This document shows positions 11,397-20,487 of a DNA stretch of 64,000 nucleotides, piece by piece (within the stretch, counting starts at the first letter, position 1; each line of letters starts with the position of its first letter). The stretch is taken from NCBI GenBank assembly GCA_017792405.1, contig CP051231.1:1342011-1406010 (forward strand). The letters run 5' to 3'. The position numbers were made by a program, and so were the translations under genes. Below the pieces are notes generated by a model. The model was not told the DNA's origin, searched no databases, and saw only the letters and a list, made by a program, of their open reading frames with translations. The DNA is from Oceanicola sp. GTDB taxonomy: Bacteria > Pseudomonadota > Alphaproteobacteria > Rhodobacterales > Rhodobacteraceae.

Positions 11397-13083
11397 CGCG
11401 CATCCCGTTTCGGCCCGCAAACATCAGGCGCGGAATGGCCAACGCCAACGCGAAGGGCAAGAGGGCGGCGGCGGTTTGCGCCAGCGCGTAGGCACCGATG
11501 GCCCGGCGGTCGCCGCCAGAGGTGAGGGCGACGGCCTCGGTCGTCAGGGTTGTCACCCGTCCGCCGCCTAGCAGCAGCGTGGGCAGGTATTGCCCGACCG
11601 AGACGGCGAAGCCCACGGCGAAGGCGGTGAGCAGCGGGGCGAGCAGCAGCGGCAGGCGCAGTCGCCAGAACCGGCGGGTCGGCCCCGCGCCAAGGCTGGC
11701 GGCAGCGGTGAAGTAGCGGGTGTCGACTGCGTGGAACGGGCCTGAGAGGGCGATGAGCGTGTAGGGCAGCACGAAGGTGAGGTGCGAGAGGACGACGGGC
11801 CAGAGCCCCTCGCGCAGCCCGAGGGTGAGCATGAGCACCTGAAGGCCGGGCAGAAAGGCGATCTGCGGGATCAGCAGCGGCAGATAGAGGATCAGCCGCC
11901 CGGCAGGCCCCATGCGGAAGCCGTGCCGTGCCTCGGCCTCGAGGCAACCGGTGACGAGGGACAGCGCGGCGAGGGCGGCGAGCGTGGCGATCAGCAGGGT
12001 GGTCACGGCGATGGGCCAGAGCATCGGGCCGTGGCGGCCCCATGTGCGCAGGCTCAGCGCGTCGGGCAGGGCATCGGGGAAGCTCCAGTATCCGGCGACG
12101 GACCAGAGCGCCTGCGAGGCCAGCCCGGCGAGCACCGAGAGGGCAACGGCGAGGCCGAGGGCGAGGCCAAGGGCGCGGAGGGGGGCGTTCAGCCGCGGCA
12201 GGCGGCGCCCGGACATGGCGAGCGCGGTGCCTGCGCGGGCGGCCAAGGCCTCCAGCCCGCGCCAGAGGGCGAGGCCCGCGAGCACCAGCGCCAGTTGCCA
12301 GAGCGCTCCGGCGGCGGCCACACCGCGCAAGGACAGGTCCGGGTCCGCCATCCAGCGGGTGATCTGGACCGCGAGGGTGGGCGGCGTGTTGGGGCCGAGG
12401 ATCATCGCCACGTCAACAACCGACATGGAGTAGGCCAGCACCACGTAGACCGGCAGGCGGATCTGGGCGTAGAGCGCGGGGAAGGCCACGAGCAGCCAGC
12501 CGATCGCGCGGGGATAGCCGAGCGTGGTGGCCACGCGGGCATGAGCCTCGGACCGGGTCTGGGAGCGGGCGGCGAGCAGCATGAGCAGCAGGAACGGCAC
12601 CTCCTTGGCGGTCAGGCCCGCGATGAGGGCGACACCGGCGCTGTCTTGCACGATAAGTAGATCGGGTGGCCTGTTCCAGCCGGTGAGCCAGGGCGAAAGG
12701 GTGCGGGCGAGCCAGCCTGAGGGCGCGATGAGAAAGGCGAGGCCGAAGGCGGCGGCGGCGTGCGGCACGGATAGCAGCGGCGAAAGCAGCCGCTGGAGGG
12801 CGGTGAAGGCGCGGGTGCCATGCCAGCCTGCGGCGATCAGCGCGGTGATGGTGAGCGAGAGCAGGGTAGCGGCAAAGCCGGTGGTGAGCGAGAGGCGGGT
12901 GGCCGGGGCGATGCCGGGCCAGTCCATGAGCCGCATGAAGGGGGCCGCGCCCGGCGCGCCCATGTACCCCAGAGCCGGGGCAAGGGTGAAGAACAGCCCC
13001 AGCCCGACAGGCAGGGTCAGCAGCGCGATGGTAAGCGCGGGCAGGGTGGCGCGGGGCAGTGACATGAGAGGCTGCGGGCTCAT
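11389..13083 (-). CDS. ABC transporter permease, two permease domains in one chain (YnjC-like)
   Basis: The 564-residue protein has about twelve hydrophobic helices and two copies of the binding-protein-dependent permease domain. Each has an EAA-like loop contacting the ATPase: one around residues 175-200 (ARVATTLGYPRAIGWLLVAFP in parts) and one around 470-490 (AAASLGAGPTRRFWRLRLPL). One chain can therefore form the whole channel, as in YnjC or ThiP. The substrate is unknown. A hairpin at 13099-13116 separates it from the binding-protein gene upstream. Confidence 0.88.
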   Translation of the reverse strand: MSPQPLMSLPRATLPALTIALLTLPVGLGLFFTLAPALGYMGAPGAAPFMRLMDWPGIAPATRLSLTTGFAATLLSLTITALIAAGWHGTRAFTALQRLLSPLLSVPHAAAAFGLAFLIAPSGWLARTLSPWLTGWNRPPDLLIVQDSAGVALIAGLTAKEVPFLLLMLLAARSQTRSEAHARVATTLGYPRAIGWLLVAFPALYAQIRLPVYVVLAYSMSVVDVAMILGPNTPPTLAVQITRWMADPDLSLRGVAAAGALWQLALVLAGLALWRGLEALAARAGTALAMSGRRLPRLNAPLRALGLALGLAVALSVLAGLASQALWSVAGYWSFPDALPDALSLRTWGRHGPMLWPIAVTTLLIATLAALAALSLVTGCLEAEARHGFRMGPAGRLILYLPLLIPQIAFLPGLQVLMLTLGLREGLWPVVLSHLTFVLPYTLIALSGPFHAVDTRYFTAAASLGAGPTRRFWRLRLPLLLAPLLTAFAVGFAVSVGQYLPTLLLGGGRVTTLTTEAVALTSGGDRRAIGAYALAQTAAALLPFALALAIPRLMFAGRNGMRGG

Positions 13084-13098
13084 CCGCCCTTCGAGGCG

Positions 13099-13116
13099 TC
13101 TTCGCGGGGGCGAAGA
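13099..13116 (-). other. hairpin between binding-protein and permease genes
   Basis: Perfect 7-bp stem TCTTCGC / GCGAAGA with a GGGG tetraloop, inside weaker outer pairing (GCCCT at 13087-13091, AGGGC at 13116-13120). It has no T-run. It lies directly after the solute-binding-protein gene, a position also taken by hairpins in the two other transporter operons here, and may protect the upstream mRNA or reduce read-through. Confidence 0.5.
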
Positions 13117-13147
13117 GGGCCTGAAAGGTGCGATGAGCGCGCGGGCG

Positions 13148-14374
13148 TCACTCCTTGACGCCGTGCTTTTCGATCCACTCTTCGGTGAGCTTGGTCATCC
13201 ACGAGGGGTGCGGCTCGGGCTGGGCCTTGCCAAGCTCGGCGGGCGAGAGGGTGGCGACGCCCAGATCGAGCGCCTCGAAGGCGGCGCGGTCTGTCTCCGG
13301 CAGCTTGTCCATCGACAGCACGGTGCCATAGCCCAGCACCTCCGGATCCTGCGCGCGCATCTGCGCTTCGGGCGACATCAGGAAGTTGGCCACCACCATT
13401 GCGCCGGATTTGACCGAAGAGTTGTAGGGGATCGCCACGAAGCTGGCGTTGCCGATGGTGCCGCTCTCCAGCACGTAGGTGCGGGCGGTGGGGGGCAGCT
13501 CGTTGTTGGCAATCGCCGTGGAGGCCTCGCCCGGAGAGAAGGAGATTGCGATATCCACCTCGCCATCGGCGATGAGTTGAAGCTGGCGCGGGCCGGTTTG
13601 CGGATAGGCGCGGCCTTGGCGCCAGAGGTTTGGCGTGAGGTCATCGATGAAGGACCAGAGTGCCTCTGTGCTGGCGGCGTAGTCGTCTGCCGCCTCGACC
13701 GGCTCGGAGAGTGCCGGGTCATCCCCGTTCAGATCGATCAGCGCCTGCTTCAGGAAGGTCGAGCCCAGAAAGTCGGGCGGCTGGGGGAAGGTGAAGCGGC
13801 CGGGGTTGGCCTTGGCCCATTCGAGCAGCGCGGACATCGAGCGGGGCGGTTCGGGCAGGCGGGCCTCGTCATAGATGAAGACCACCTGCGCCATCGCCCA
13901 AGGGGCCTCGTAGCCCTCGACCGGCAGGGTGAAATCTGTCTGCACATCCTTGTTCTCGACATCGACATACTGCCAGTTGGGCAGGGCCTCGGCGAAGGGG
14001 CCGAAGAGCAGGTTCTGCCCCTTCATCGCGGCGAAGTTCGGGCCGTTGATCCAGATCATGTCGACCGCGCCGCTCTCTTTCTGCCCGGCCTGCTGCTCGG
14101 CCAGCACGCGGGAGACGGCATCGGCGGTGTCCGACAGCTTCACATGCTCCAGAGTGACGCCATACTCCTCCTTCACTCGGTTGCCGACCCAGTCGATGAA
14201 CGCGTTGGTGGTGGTCGAGCCACCCCATGCGTTCCAATAGACGGTCTGGCCCTCGGCGGCCTCCAGCACGGCCTGCCACTCTTCGGCGGAGAGGCCATCG
14301 GAGAGGCTCTCCGGGTCCGGCCCGGCGAGGGCCGGGGTGGCCAGCAGGGTGACGAATGCGAGGGCGTATTTCAT
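13148..14374 (-). CDS. ABC transporter solute-binding protein (YnjB-like)
   Basis: The 408-residue protein has a short signal peptide (MKYALAFVTLLATPALAGPD, cleaved near residue 17) and a periplasmic binding fold: VYWNAWGGSTTTNAFIDWVG, read in parts, then DMIWINGPNFAAMK and APWAMAQVVFIYDEARLP in parts. The WNAWGG opening resembles YnjB. The start at 14374 overlaps the stop of the CDP-alcohol gene as ATGA, indicating translational coupling. The substrate is unknown. Confidence 0.85.
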   Translation of the reverse strand: MKYALAFVTLLATPALAGPDPESLSDGLSAEEWQAVLEAAEGQTVYWNAWGGSTTTNAFIDWVGNRVKEEYGVTLEHVKLSDTADAVSRVLAEQQAGQKESGAVDMIWINGPNFAAMKGQNLLFGPFAEALPNWQYVDVENKDVQTDFTLPVEGYEAPWAMAQVVFIYDEARLPEPPRSMSALLEWAKANPGRFTFPQPPDFLGSTFLKQALIDLNGDDPALSEPVEAADDYAASTEALWSFIDDLTPNLWRQGRAYPQTGPRQLQLIADGEVDIAISFSPGEASTAIANNELPPTARTYVLESGTIGNASFVAIPYNSSVKSGAMVVANFLMSPEAQMRAQDPEVLGYGTVLSMDKLPETDRAAFEALDLGVATLSPAELGKAQPEPHPSWMTKLTEEWIEKHGVKE

Positions 14375-15009
14375 TGGGTCTCCTCCCCGGAGAAGGTCTG
14401 GCGGGCGAGTAGCACCCGGCTGATGGCAGTAACGAGGCACAGGCCGCCGAAGGCCCATGCCAGAGGGGTGAACAGGTGCGGCAGCAGGCAGAGGGCGCAG
14501 AAGAACACGATGGTCTCGGTGCCCTCCAGCAGGCCGCCGGTGAAATAGAGCGTTTTCGCGCCACGCGAGGTGGTCTGCATCTTGGCGCGTTCGGCCAGCA
14601 CGGCGTAGCCGAGAAAGGTGGAGCCGTTGATGTAGAAACTGGCCAGCAGGAAGGCTCCGGCGGCACCGTTCTGCGCGGGGCCCGCGAGCACGAAGGCCAG
14701 CGGTATGGCGGCGTAGAAGGCGAAATCGGCGCAGATGTCGAGGTAGCCGCCAAAGTCGGTTTTTGCGGTGGCGCGGGCCACGGCACCATCCAGCCCGTCG
14801 GCGAGGCGGGAGGCGAGGAGGAAGGCCAGTGCGATCAGCGGCCATCCGGCCCAGATCAGCCCCGCGGTGAGCAGCCCGAGGGCGAGGCCAGCCAGCGTGA
14901 CATGGTCGGCCTGCCAACCACGGGCGGCCAGAGCCGTGCCCGCCCGGTTCAGCGGCGGATCGATCAGTTTGCGCGCGACGCCGTCGAGCATGTCAAAAGC
15001 CATCCCCAT
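14371..15009 (-). CDS. CDP-alcohol phosphatidyltransferase family protein (YnjF-like)
   Basis: The 212-residue membrane protein has about six helices and the CDP-alcohol signature ADGLDGAVARATAKTDFGGY followed by LDICAD. The four metal-binding Asp residues are present, though the gap between the AR and the following Gly is seven residues rather than the usual eight. Such enzymes swap CMP of a CDP-lipid or CDP-alcohol for another alcohol. It heads the ynj-like operon (ATGA overlap with the binding-protein gene). E. coli ynjF belongs to the same family and lies near ynjBCD, supporting a shared role. Confidence 0.85.
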   Translation of the reverse strand: MGMAFDMLDGVARKLIDPPLNRAGTALAARGWQADHVTLAGLALGLLTAGLIWAGWPLIALAFLLASRLADGLDGAVARATAKTDFGGYLDICADFAFYAAIPLAFVLAGPAQNGAAGAFLLASFYINGSTFLGYAVLAERAKMQTTSRGAKTLYFTGGLLEGTETIVFFCALCLLPHLFTPLAWAFGGLCLVTAISRVLLARQTFSGEETQ

Positions 15010-15101
15010 GGTTTCAGGGGGTTATGGCGCGTTGATCCGTCGCCTGACAACCGGCTGTAACAGCGCGTGACGTGTTTGTGAGACGCTCGGAGCCCCGCGC
15101 G

Positions 15102-15983
15102 CTACCACTTGCCCGAAGCGCCACCGCCCGAAGAAGAGCCTCCGCCGAAGGAGCCGGACGAACTGGAGGAGGATTTGGTGATCCTGGAAATCGTGTAGGC
15201 AGAAACGGCGCTGTAGCCGCAGGCGGCGCAGGTAATGGTCTTTTCTCCGGTGCCGGTGGAACTGCGGGTCGCGCTTTGAATGGTCCGCTTGGACACGTCC
15301 ACCTGACCCTTCTGTCCACACTGAGGGCAGGCGCGGAACTTCTTGGCGATCCTGCCGCCAAAGGCGATGGCGCCGACGAAGACGGCAAAGAAGCCGCCCA
15401 TGATCCAGCCAAGTATGCCGAGCCCGCCCTCGCCGCCCGAGACCTTGGGCGGCTCGGTGCCTGCGGCGAAGGGCCGAGCGATGGTTTCGATCACGGCTTG
15501 CGTGCCGGTCATGATGCCGTCGGCGTAGCGATCTTCGCGGAAGGCGGGCAGAAACTGGCTGTCGATCACCTGAGCGGCGGTTTTGTCGAAGGCGGCCGGA
15601 AAGCCCGAGCCCAGCTCGATCCGCATTTCGCGGTCGGCACGGGCCACCAGAACGAGGATGCCGTTGTTGGTTTCGGCATTGCCGATGCCCCACTGGTTGA
15701 ACAGTGCGGTCGCGAATTCTTCGATGGTTCCGTAATGGCCGTAATCGGCGGTGGAGAAGATGGTGAGCACCGTGGCCTCGACCCCGGTTTCCTCGCGCAG
15801 TTTGGTCAACGCAGCGGTCAGCTCTGCTTCCTGATCGGCGGGCAGAAGGCCGGCGTAATCGTTCACATAGGGGGTCTCGTAGTCAGGAAATTCCTGTGCC
15901 CCGGCGAGCGCGGGGAGAAAGGTGAGGGCCAGGACGGCCATGAGAAAGGCGGCGGGGCGAAATGCGCGGATCGAAAATGTCAT
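15102..15983 (-). CDS. secreted/anchored TPM domain protein with zinc ribbon
   Basis: The 293-residue protein has a signal peptide (to about AGAQEFPD), a TPM domain (PF04536: YVNDYAGLLPADQEAELTAAL in parts, NNGILVLVARADREMRIELGSG in parts), one transmembrane helix near residue 195, then a zinc-ribbon-like part with CPQC (about residue 219) and CAAC (about 252). The tail is almost only Ser and Gly and ends GASGKW. TPM proteins such as YgcG have been linked to membrane stress and photosystem repair; its role here is unknown. The start at 15983 is set by the signal peptide. Confidence 0.82.
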   Translation of the reverse strand: MTFSIRAFRPAAFLMAVLALTFLPALAGAQEFPDYETPYVNDYAGLLPADQEAELTAALTKLREETGVEATVLTIFSTADYGHYGTIEEFATALFNQWGIGNAETNNGILVLVARADREMRIELGSGFPAAFDKTAAQVIDSQFLPAFREDRYADGIMTGTQAVIETIARPFAAGTEPPKVSGGEGGLGILGWIMGGFFAVFVGAIAFGGRIAKKFRACPQCGQKGQVDVSKRTIQSATRSSTGTGEKTITCAACGYSAVSAYTISRITKSSSSSSGSFGGGSSSGGGASGKW

Positions 15984-16025
15984 GGTCGGGATTTGGCCAT
16001 GCGCCGGACGATCTGGCAAGGAGAT

Positions 16026-16379
16026 TCAGGGCGTGAAGGGGGCCAGCGCGGCCTGCGCCTTCTTGGTCAGCCCGGCGCGAATGAGGGCATAGCTGGTGCG
16101 CAACCGTTCCTCCACCTCGGCATCGTCCACAAGGCCCCAAGGGAGCAGGAGCCAGCTGCGGTGAAAGTAGGGGGCCTTCTCGCCGCGCCCGGCCTCGATC
16201 ACCAGTTGCGCGGTTTCGATGCTGTCGGTCTTAACACTGACGCCCTGATCCATAGCGCCGATGCAGGCGAACATCTTGCCGCCCACCTTCCATGCATCAT
16301 GACCGCCGCCCCAAGGGTCCGAGACCTCGGCCCCGGGAAAGGCCTTGCAGATCGCATTCACACCGGCTCGGTCCATCAT
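16026..16379 (-). CDS. MmcQ/YjbR family protein
   Basis: The 117-residue protein shows the YjbR/CyaY-like fold features of the MmcQ/YjbR family: an N-terminal helix with the FPGAEVSDPWGGGHDAWKVGGKMFA region (in parts) and a C-terminal SWLLLPWGLVDDAEVEERLRTSY region (in parts). The family is often annotated as DNA-binding, with weak evidence. It lies between the TPM gene and an ICL/PEPM-family gene on the same strand with short gaps. Confidence 0.82.
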   Translation of the reverse strand: MMDRAGVNAICKAFPGAEVSDPWGGGHDAWKVGGKMFACIGAMDQGVSVKTDSIETAQLVIEAGRGEKAPYFHRSWLLLPWGLVDDAEVEERLRTSYALIRAGLTKKAQAALAPFTP

Positions 16380-16410
16380 ACGCTCCTGTGCATGTTCGCA
16401 TTGAAGTGGG

Positions 16411-17247
16411 TCATCCCCGGCCCGTCCCGCTTGGTGCCCCGCGGTCGATCAGATCCTGCACCTGGTCTCCGGCGATGGATTGTGCCAGCGGGGAGAAATC
16501 TCCCTTGGTGAGCATCGCCTCTGCGGCATCGAAGATCACCCGGTGCGTGGCGCGCGCCAAGGCCGAGCCGAGCGAGATACGCGCCACCCCTGCGGCGGCG
16601 AAATCGGCGAGCGTGGCGGCGGTGAAGGCCCCTGCGGCCAGCGCGTTCACCGGCTTCTTCGTGGCGGCGCAGATGCGCGCGAGATCCGCTATGCTGGGCG
16701 GCAGGGGCACGTAAAGCCCGTCTGCCCCGGCCTTGTCGAAGGCCTGCACGCGGGTCAGCGCCTCCTCCATGCCGTAGAGGCCGTTCATCACGCCATCGGC
16801 GCGGGCGACGAAAAAGAAATCCCGCCCGAGGGACTGTGCCGCATAGGCGCCTGCGCGCATCCGTTCGGTGGCGAGCTCCAGCGGGTAGGGGCGGTTGTCG
16901 GTGTAGCAGATGTCTTCGACGCAGATCCCGGCGAGGCCGATCTCGCCGGCGAGGCGCACGGTTTCTGCCACCGTGTCTGGGTCGTCGCCAAAGCCGTTCT
17001 CGAAGTCGCCCTGCACCGGCAGGTCGGTTGCGGCGACGATCTCTTCGGCATGGGCCAGCGCATCATCGCGGCTGATCGCGCCCATGTCTCGGCTGCCCTG
17101 TACGAAGGCGAGCGCGGCGGAGGAGGTGGCCAATGCCTTGGCGCCCATCCCGGCCAGCATCCGGGCCGAGCCGACATCCCAGACATTGGCGAGGATGAAA
17201 GGGTCACCCGGCACATGCAGGGCGCGGTAGCTTTCGAACTTGTCCAT
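16411..17247 (-). CDS. isocitrate lyase/PEP mutase superfamily enzyme
   Basis: The 278-residue protein has the beta/alpha-barrel pattern of the ICL/PEPM superfamily: PFILANVWDVGSARMLAGMG in parts, the ALATSSAALAFVQG block, VQGDFENGFGDDPDTVAETVRL in parts and GICVEDICY. These enzymes cleave or form C-C or P-C bonds of 2-oxo acids. The KKCGH-type loop of true isocitrate and methylisocitrate lyases is not seen, so a different activity such as oxaloacetate or acyl-pyruvate cleavage is more likely. The start at 17247 (MDKFESYRAL) follows a GAGAG purine run. It is divergent from cysS. Confidence 0.82.
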   Translation of the reverse strand: MDKFESYRALHVPGDPFILANVWDVGSARMLAGMGAKALATSSAALAFVQGSRDMGAISRDDALAHAEEIVAATDLPVQGDFENGFGDDPDTVAETVRLAGEIGLAGICVEDICYTDNRPYPLELATERMRAGAYAAQSLGRDFFFVARADGVMNGLYGMEEALTRVQAFDKAGADGLYVPLPPSIADLARICAATKKPVNALAAGAFTAATLADFAAAGVARISLGSALARATHRVIFDAAEAMLTKGDFSPLAQSIAGDQVQDLIDRGAPSGTGRG

Positions 17248-17303
17248 GTCACTCTCCCTCACTGATGGCAGGCTGGCCTGCGGCGGCCCGCAGCACAAGA
17301 GGC

Positions 17304-17332
17304 TTGGCAGGGGCCGGGCGGGCTGCTACTGA
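17304..17332 (+). promoter_or_regulatory. predicted sigma-70 promoter of the cysS operon
   Basis: TTGGCA (17304-17309), a 17-base spacer and TACTGA (17327-17332) form a good housekeeping-type promoter. The ATG of the leader peptide begins 7 bases after the -10 box, close to the expected +1, so the leader would be translated from a leaderless or nearly leaderless transcript. Confidence 0.55.
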
Positions 17333-17338
17333 CAGCTC

Positions 17339-17383
17339 ATGACCCGCGCCGCGACCATCATCATTTGCTGCATTACCTGCTGA
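17339..17383 (+). CDS. Ile/Thr/Cys-rich leader peptide upstream of cysS-cimA
   Basis: A 14-codon frame encodes MTRAATIIICCITC followed by TGA. Ten of the 13 residues after Met are Ile (4), Cys (3) or Thr (3), with TGC TGC ATT ACC TGC as its last five sense codons. The operon it precedes encodes cysteinyl-tRNA synthetase and citramalate synthase (first step of threonine-independent isoleucine synthesis). A ribosome slowed at these codons would cover the left arm of the hairpin that starts 10 bases after the stop. The match of codon content to downstream functions is the evidence; no data exist for it. Confidence 0.6.
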   Translation: MTRAATIIICCITC

Positions 17384-17392
17384 CATCAGTCA

Positions 17393-17441
17393 CGCGGGCC
17401 CGGTCTCTTTTCACGAAACGATGAAGTTGCTAAAGCCCGCG
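17393..17441 (+). promoter_or_regulatory. candidate attenuator hairpin before cysS
   Basis: CGCGGGC (17393-17399) can pair perfectly with GCCCGCG (17435-17441), which ends 10 bases before the GAGGAG ribosome binding site of cysS. An alternative small hairpin, CGGG (17440-17443) with CCCG (17448-17451), shares bases with the right arm and touches the ribosome binding site, so the two are mutually exclusive. There is no T-run, which suits control of translation rather than termination. Confidence 0.4.
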
Positions 17442-17461
17442 GGGACGCCCGAGGAGCCTTC

Positions 17462-18859
17462 ATGGACATTCATCTGCACAATACGAAAACCCGGAAGAAA
17501 GAGCTTCTGACCCCTGTCACGCCGGGGCGGGTGGGCATGTATGTTTGTGGGCCGACGGTCTATGACCGGGCGCATATCGGCAATGCCCGCCCCGTGATCG
17601 TGTTCGATGTGCTCTACCGCCTGCTGCGCCATGCCTATGGGGCCGAGAACGTGACCTATGTGCGCAACTTCACAGACGTGGATGACAAGATCATCGCGCG
17701 GGCGGAGGAGAGCGGGCGAGAGATCGGGCACATCACGGCCGAGACCACTGAGTGGTATCTGGAGGATATGGCGGCGGTCGGGGCGCTGGAGCCGAACGAG
17801 ATGCCCCGCGCGACCGAGTGGATCGGCGCGATGGTGGAGATGATCGAGGGGCTGATTTCGGGCGGCCATGCCTATGCGGCGGAGGGGCATGTGCTGTTCC
17901 GGGTGCGGAGCTATGAGGCCTATGGCGCGCTGTCGGGCCGCTCGGTGGACGACATGATCGCCGGGGCGCGGGTCGAGGTGGCTCCTTACAAGGAAGACCC
18001 GATGGACTTTGTGCTCTGGAAGCCCGCGAAGGCGGGCGAGCCAGGGTGGGACTCGCCATGGGGCAAGGGACGGCCCGGCTGGCACATTGAGTGCTCGGCG
18101 ATGGCGGACGCGCTGCTGGGGGAGTCCTTCGACATTCACGGCGGCGGGAATGACCTGATGTTCCCGCACCACGAGAACGAGATCGCGCAAAGCAAATGCG
18201 CCCATCCTGAGGGCGACTTTGCCCGGATCTGGATGCACAACGAGATGCTTCAGGTCGAGGGAAAGAAAATGTCCAAGAGTCTGGGGAATTTCTTTACGGT
18301 CAGGGACTTGCTGGATCAGGGTGTGCCGGGCGAGGTGATCCGCTTCGTGTTTTTGGGCACACATTATCGCAAGCCGATGGACTGGACGGAGAAGAAGCGG
18401 GGCGAAGCGGAGGCGACGCTGCGGAAATGGCGGGCGCTGGTGGCGGGTGTTGAGCCGGGCGAGGTTCCGGAAGGTGTAATCGCAGCTTTGGCCGATGACC
18501 TAAACACTCCAAGCGTCATTACTGAAATGCACCGACTGGCAGCTGACGGCGACGTTGCTGGCTTGCTGGCAGCCGGGCATATCATCGGCGTTCTCACCGA
18601 AGAACTTGGCGGTTGGGAGCAACCGCGATTTGTCGAGCATCTTGGACTCGAAACTGCGATGAATGAGGGTTATGCAACTTGGATCGACAACCTGATCAAG
18701 AAGCGAACCAACGCGAAGTCCGCGAAAAGGTTCTCTGAGGCGGACCGTATACGCGACGGTTTGAATGAAGCTGGGATCATCCTGAAAGACGGACCGACAG
18801 GAACCGAGTGGGAATTCGGCGCAGATGTGGACATATCCAAGTTGGAGGCCTTGAAATGA
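17462..18859 (+). CDS. cysS: cysteinyl-tRNA synthetase
   Basis: The 465-residue class I synthetase charges tRNA-Cys. It has the zinc ligand Cys29 in YVCGPTVYD, the HIGH-type motif HIGN (residues 38-41), the second zinc cluster around WHIECSAMA and [11 protein letters not shown], and KMSKS near residue 270. The C-terminal part from about 18481 to 18840 is much less GC-rich (about 54% by hand count against about 67% just before) with different codon choice, though the frame and family length are intact. Its last bases overlap cimA as ATGA. Confidence 0.97.
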   Translation: MDIHLHNTKTRKKELLTPVTPGRVGMYVCGPTVYDRAHIGNARPVIVFDVLYRLLRHAYGAENVTYVRNFTDVDDKIIARAEESGREIGHITAETTEWYLEDMAAVGALEPNEMPRATEWIGAMVEMIEGLISGGHAYAAEGHVLFRVRSYEAYGALSGRSVDDMIAGARVEVAPYKEDPMDFVLWKPAKAGEPGWDSPWGKGRPGWHIECSAMADALLGESFDIHGGGNDLMFPHHENEIAQSKCAHPEGDFARIWMHNEMLQVEGKKMSKSLGNFFTVRDLLDQGVPGEVIRFVFLGTHYRKPMDWTEKKRGEAEATLRKWRALVAGVEPGEVPEGVIAALADDLNTPSVITEMHRLAADGDVAGLLAAGHIIGVLTEELGGWEQPRFVEHLGLETAMNEGYATWIDNLIKKRTNAKSAKRFSEADRIRDGLNEAGIILKDGPTGTEWEFGADVDISKLEALK

Positions 18860-20487
18860 CCGAACGCCTCTACCTCTACGACACCACCCTGCGCGACGGG
18901 CAGCAAACCCAAGGCGTTCAGTTTTCACTCGACGAGAAGCAGGAGATTGCTTCGCTGCTCGACGGGTTGGGCGTCGATCATATCGAGGGCGGGTGGCCGG
19001 GGGCGAACCCGACCGATAGCGCCTTCTTCGAAGCCAAGCCGAAACTTCGCGCCACCTTCACCGCCTTCGGCATGACCAAGCGGGCCGGGCGCAGCGCGGA
19101 GAATGACGAAGTGCTGGCGGGCGTGCTCAACGCCGGCACGCCCTCGGTTTGCCTTGTCGGCAAGACCCATGACTTCCACGTGACCGACGCCCTCGAAATC
19201 ACGCTCGAGGAAAACGTGGAGAACATCCGCGCCTCGGTGGCGCATATCGTGGCGCAGGGCCGCGAGGCCCTGTTTGATGCCGAGCATTTCTTCGATGGCT
19301 ACAAGGCCAACCCTGAGTATGCGCTGAGCTGCCTCAAGGCTGCGCTCGACGCGGGCGCGCGCTGGGTCGTGCTCTGCGACACAAACGGGGGCACTTTGCC
19401 CGGAGAGATTTACGAAATCGTAAAGGCCGTGATCGACGGCGGCATTCCGGGCGACCATCTGGGTATTCACACCCATAACGACACCGGAAATGCGGTGGCG
19501 GGCAGCCTTGCGGCGGTGGACGCAGGCGCGCGGCAGATTCAGGGCACGCTGAACGGGCTGGGGGAGCGTTGCGGAAATGCGAGCCTGACCACGCTGATCC
19601 CGATCCTGCTGCTGAAGGAGCCGTACCGGAGCCAGTACACGACCGGCGTGACGGCGGAGGGCTTGGCCCGGATGACGCTGATCAGCCGCAAGCTGGATGA
19701 CATCCTCAACCGCGTGCCGATGCGAGCTGCGCCCTTTGTGGGGGCCTCGGCCTTTGCGCATAAGGCCGGGCTGCATGCCAGCGCGATCCTTAAGAACCCG
19801 GCGACCTATGAGCACATAGAGCCGGAACTGGTGGGCAATGCGCGGGTCATCCCGATGAGCAATCAGGCCGGCACCTCGAACCTGCGCAAGCGGCTGGCGG
19901 AGGCCGGGCTGGAGGCGGAGAAGGAGCAGCTGGCGGCGATCCTGAACACGATCAAGGAGCGGGAAAGCCAAGGATTCTCGTATGATACCGCGCAGGCAAG
20001 CTTCGAGATTCTGGCCCGCCGCGAGCTGGGGCTTCTACCCGATTTCTTCGACGTGGAGCGCTACCGGGTGATCTCGGAGCGCCGCCGCAACGCCAAGGGG
20101 CAGATCGTGGTGGAGAGCGAGGCCGTGGTGGCCGTGAGCCTGCCGGGTGGCGGGCTGACGACCAACTACTTCAAGAACGAGCACCCTGAGGAGATGCAGG
20201 ACGCAGGCCCGGTTCACGCCCTGTGGAACGCGCTGATTGCCGATCTGGGGCCTTACGCGGGCCGTCTGGAAGGCATGCGGCTGGTGGACTTCAAAGTGCG
20301 GATCACCAATGGCGGCACCAAGGCCGTGACCCGCGTGATCATCGACAGCGAGGACGGCGCCGGGCGGCGCTGGAGCACTGTGGGGGTGAGCGCGAACATC
20401 GTGGACGCCAGCTTTGGTGCCTTGATCGACGCGGTGACGTGGAAATTGGTGCAGACCGGATCGGAGCTGCGTAAAGTAGGGGAATGA
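18856..20487 (+). CDS. cimA: (R)-citramalate synthase
   Basis: The 543-residue enzyme belongs to the LeuA/CimA family and condenses pyruvate with acetyl-CoA to citramalate, opening a threonine-independent route to isoleucine. The N-terminal motif [17 protein letters not shown], metal-binding HTHND and [11 protein letters not shown] are present, and the length of about 540 with a C-terminal regulatory LeuA-dimer domain fits CimA rather than the shorter homocitrate enzymes. The ATG at 18856 overlaps the cysS stop, so it is translationally coupled to cysS and probably under the same leader. Confidence 0.93.
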   Translation: MTERLYLYDTTLRDGQQTQGVQFSLDEKQEIASLLDGLGVDHIEGGWPGANPTDSAFFEAKPKLRATFTAFGMTKRAGRSAENDEVLAGVLNAGTPSVCLVGKTHDFHVTDALEITLEENVENIRASVAHIVAQGREALFDAEHFFDGYKANPEYALSCLKAALDAGARWVVLCDTNGGTLPGEIYEIVKAVIDGGIPGDHLGIHTHNDTGNAVAGSLAAVDAGARQIQGTLNGLGERCGNASLTTLIPILLLKEPYRSQYTTGVTAEGLARMTLISRKLDDILNRVPMRAAPFVGASAFAHKAGLHASAILKNPATYEHIEPELVGNARVIPMSNQAGTSNLRKRLAEAGLEAEKEQLAAILNTIKERESQGFSYDTAQASFEILARRELGLLPDFFDVERYRVISERRRNAKGQIVVESEAVVAVSLPGGGLTTNYFKNEHPEEMQDAGPVHALWNALIADLGPYAGRLEGMRLVDFKVRITNGGTKAVTRVIIDSEDGAGRRWSTVGVSANIVDASFGALIDAVTWKLVQTGSELRKVGE

